From contig DALQ01000106.1 in NCBI GenBank assembly GCA_002496845.1, forward strand, positions 1 through 7,307: a stretch of DNA of 7,307 nt, given 5' to 3'. Source of the DNA: Euryarchaeota archaeon UBA495. GTDB lineage: Archaea; Thermoplasmatota; Poseidoniia; Poseidoniales; Poseidoniaceae. The position numbers were made by a program, and so were the translations under genes. This document shows, in pieces, positions 6,334 to 7,307 of the stretch; within the stretch, counting starts at the first letter, position 1; each line of letters begins with the position of its first letter. Under the pieces are notes generated by a model. That model saw only the letters and a program-made list of their open reading frames with translations, had not been told where the DNA came from and ran no database searches.

Positions 6334-6335
6334 AT
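6328..6335 (+). promoter_or_regulatory. Strong ribosome binding site for the Gar1-like zinc-finger gene
   Basis: GAGGTGAT, nearly the full archaeal Shine-Dalgarno consensus, ends three bases before the ATG at 6339. It is the best ribosome binding site in the window and fixes the start of the last gene. Confidence 0.75.
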
Positions 6336-6338
6336 GGT

Positions 6339-7307
6339 ATGTTCGATGGGAGCGTAGAGCGTCAAAGCCACGAAGGGGGCCTTTTAGTGCCCTTTACAGG
6401 ACCGTCCCCTGCCCTTGGCAGCGTCCTTGTGGACGGGGATGGACAGTACGTCGGGAAGGTCGACGCGGTGTTGGGCACCACGGAAGCCCCCTTGGTGCAT
6501 CTTGCGCACCTCGATCGAAACCGATCCGTCGAGGAAACCATCGGCGTGAAAGTCAGCATCCGTGCCCGTCAAGAAAGCCGATTCCGCAACGATTACGGCG
6601 GCCGAGGAAGGGACCGCTACCAATCCAACGACAGAGGTCGAGGGCGTGACGACCGTCGCGGCGGCCGTGACCGGTACCAATCCAACGATCGGGGTCGGGG
6701 ACGCGATGACCGACGCGGCGGTAGCCGTGGCGGTGACTGGGACTGTCCCAAGTGCAACAACTCAAACTTCGCATTCCGCAAGGAGTGCAACCTTTGTGGG
6801 GAACCACGCGGAGACGCCCCATCAAAGCCGGGTGACGGAGGTTTCGACCGAAGGAACGACCGACGTGGGGGCTTCGATCGAAGAAACAACGACCGGCGTG
6901 GTGGTTTTGACCGCAGAAACGACCGCAGAGGCGGTGGACGCGACAATTCACGCAACCGCGGAGATTGGGATTGTCCCAAGTGCAACAATCTGAATTACTC
7001 GTTCCGAACGGAATGCAACAGTTGCGGAGAACCTCGTGGCGACACGCCCGGGAGGCCCCGTGACGACCGTGGAGGTCGCGGACGTGACGGCGGATATGAC
7101 CGCAGGAACAACGACCGACGCGGTGGCTTTGACCGCAGGAACAACGACCGACGCGGCGGTGGACGCGAGCGAGGCTCGTACGAACCGAAGCCAGGCGACT
7201 GGACCTGCAACGATTGCGGAGCCAACAATTTCGCGAGCCGAACCACCTGCTACAAGTGCGGCCCTGACGCACGCAACCGTGGCGGCGGAGGCGACCGACG
7301 TGGACCT
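6339..7307 (+). CDS. Gar1-like domain fused to RGG repeats and three RanBP2-type zinc fingers (3' truncated)
   Basis: The frame from the ATG at 6339 is open to the window edge (323 codons, no stop). Residues 1-78 resemble archaeal Gar1, the H/ACA RNP subunit that binds Cbf5 during pseudouridylation: GLLV, then LGSVLVDGDGQYVGKVDAVLG (26-46), EAPLVHLA (49-56) and IGVKVSIR (68-75), like the Pyrococcus pattern VVD...QFVGIVKDVFGPV..PYVAI...VGEVLYV. Residues 82-131 are RGG-type repeats. Three fingers follow the RanBP2 pattern W-x-C-x2-C-x10-C-x2-C: W134/C136/C139/C150/C153, W210/C212/C215/C226/C229 and W288/C290/C293/C304/C307. Each begins GDW; fingers 1 and 2 carry NN-x-N-(F/Y)-x-F-R, finger 3 NNFASR. 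These are the positions that read GGU single-stranded RNA in ZRANB2 and FUS. GFDRRN(N)DRRG repeats link the fingers. Zinc and RNA binding are inferred from the motifs. The gene follows the surface protein by 38 bases but is functionally unrelated and probably separately controlled. Confidence 0.85.
   Translation, partial: MFDGSVERQSHEGGLLVPFTGPSPALGSVLVDGDGQYVGKVDAVLGTTEAPLVHLAHLDRNRSVEETIGVKVSIRARQESRFRNDYGGRGRDRYQSNDRGRGRDDRRGGRDRYQSNDRGRGRDDRRGGSRGGDWDCPKCNNSNFAFRKECNLCGEPRGDAPSKPGDGGFDRRNDRRGGFDRRNNDRRGGFDRRNDRRGGGRDNSRNRGDWDCPKCNNLNYSFRTECNSCGEPRGDTPGRPRDDRGGRGRDGGYDRRNNDRRGGFDRRNNDRRGGGRERGSYEPKPGDWTCNDCGANNFASRTTCYKCGPDARNRGGGGDRRGP
6609..6722 (+). repeat. Tandem 57-bp repeat encoding an identical 19-residue RGG unit
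   Basis: Copies lie at 6609-6665 and 6666-6722 and encode residues 91-109 and 110-128. The two 19-residue units (RDRYQSNDRG-RGRDDRRGG) are identical in protein, while the DNA differs at 12 of 57 bases, all silent. Confidence 0.85.
6840..6932 (+). repeat. Three in-frame GFDRRN(N)DRRG repeats between fingers 1 and 2
   Basis: Residues 168-177, 178-188 and 189-198 are copies of a 10-11 residue unit with one Phe each and alternating Asp and Arg. The DNA copies are diverged at third positions. The unit reappears between fingers 2 and 3. Confidence 0.8.
7098..7160 (+). repeat. Near-identical 33-bp tandem repeat between fingers 2 and 3
   Basis: The 30-base stretches at 7098-7127 and 7131-7160 differ at two silent positions and are joined by a TTT codon. 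They encode DRRNNDRRGG twice. Their high DNA identity suggests a recent duplication or homogenisation. Confidence 0.8.

Noticed and set aside
6562..6993. Plus-strand open frame rich in Thr, Val and Ala
   Set aside because: It is a shifted reading of the RGG and finger repeats in the real frame from 6339; the Thr/Ala pattern follows from reading GAC CGN repeats out of phase.
6609..7160. Possible CRISPR or noncoding repeat array
   Set aside because: Repeats are tandem without unique spacers, in frame, and vary at silent codon positions, so they are coding repeats.
6553..7272. Long minus-strand open frame rich in Arg, Cys and His opposite the zinc-finger gene
   Set aside because: It is the complement of repeated Arg/Asp/Gly codons. 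The plus frame has three exact zinc fingers, a Gar1-like domain and a strong ribosome binding site.

Overview
The window reads as a stretch of moderately GC-rich archaeal chromosome. The best guess is a marine planktonic euryarchaeon of the Poseidoniales (Marine Group II) type. Four things point that way: Shine-Dalgarno sites resembling GAGGTGA before some genes and none before others; a bacterial-type glycerol-3-phosphate dehydrogenase; a large secreted protein ending in a PGF-CTERM-like proline-glycine/hydrophobic/arginine tail; and an archaeal-type Gar1 domain. The lineage is inferred from gene content, because no rRNA gene is present.

Layout. Positions 1-221 hold the end of an unidentified gene whose tail is rich in Pro/Glu, then Lys/Ala/Gly, then Asp, ending in Leu-Phe. 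Positions 302-1297 encode NAD(P)-dependent glycerol-3-phosphate dehydrogenase (GpsA), followed by a 70-residue, possibly winged-helix protein (1337-1549). A four-helix membrane protein of unknown function converges on them from the minus strand (1594-2517, possibly starting at 2568). Divergent from it runs a plus-strand cluster: an ABC ATPase (2589-3503), an ABC-2 type permease overlapping it by 4 bases (3500-4330), and a 641-residue surface protein (4375-6300) with a signal peptide, eight extracellular cysteines, a C-terminal Ig/PKD-like domain and a C-terminal membrane anchor. Last, after 38 bases and with a strong Shine-Dalgarno site, comes a gene open at the right edge (6339-7307+). Its product joins an N-terminal Gar1-like domain to RGG/DRRGG repeats and three RanBP2-type zinc fingers.

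How the genes work together. The ABC ATPase and permease form one transporter. The surface protein probably belongs to the same transcription unit, and the divergent membrane protein may be a partner, but the substrate cannot be read from sequence. GpsA would supply sn-glycerol-3-phosphate for lipid synthesis, notable because classical archaeal lipids are built on sn-glycerol-1-phosphate. The Gar1/RGG/zinc-finger protein is the most unusual item: it combines a box H/ACA ribonucleoprotein subunit fold with the RGG plus GGU-binding finger arrangement known from eukaryotic FUS/EWS/TAF15 and ZRANB2.

No gene-free stretch exceeds 80 bases. Several gene boundaries carry short perfect inverted repeats. 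No tRNA, rRNA, CRISPR array or mobile element was seen.
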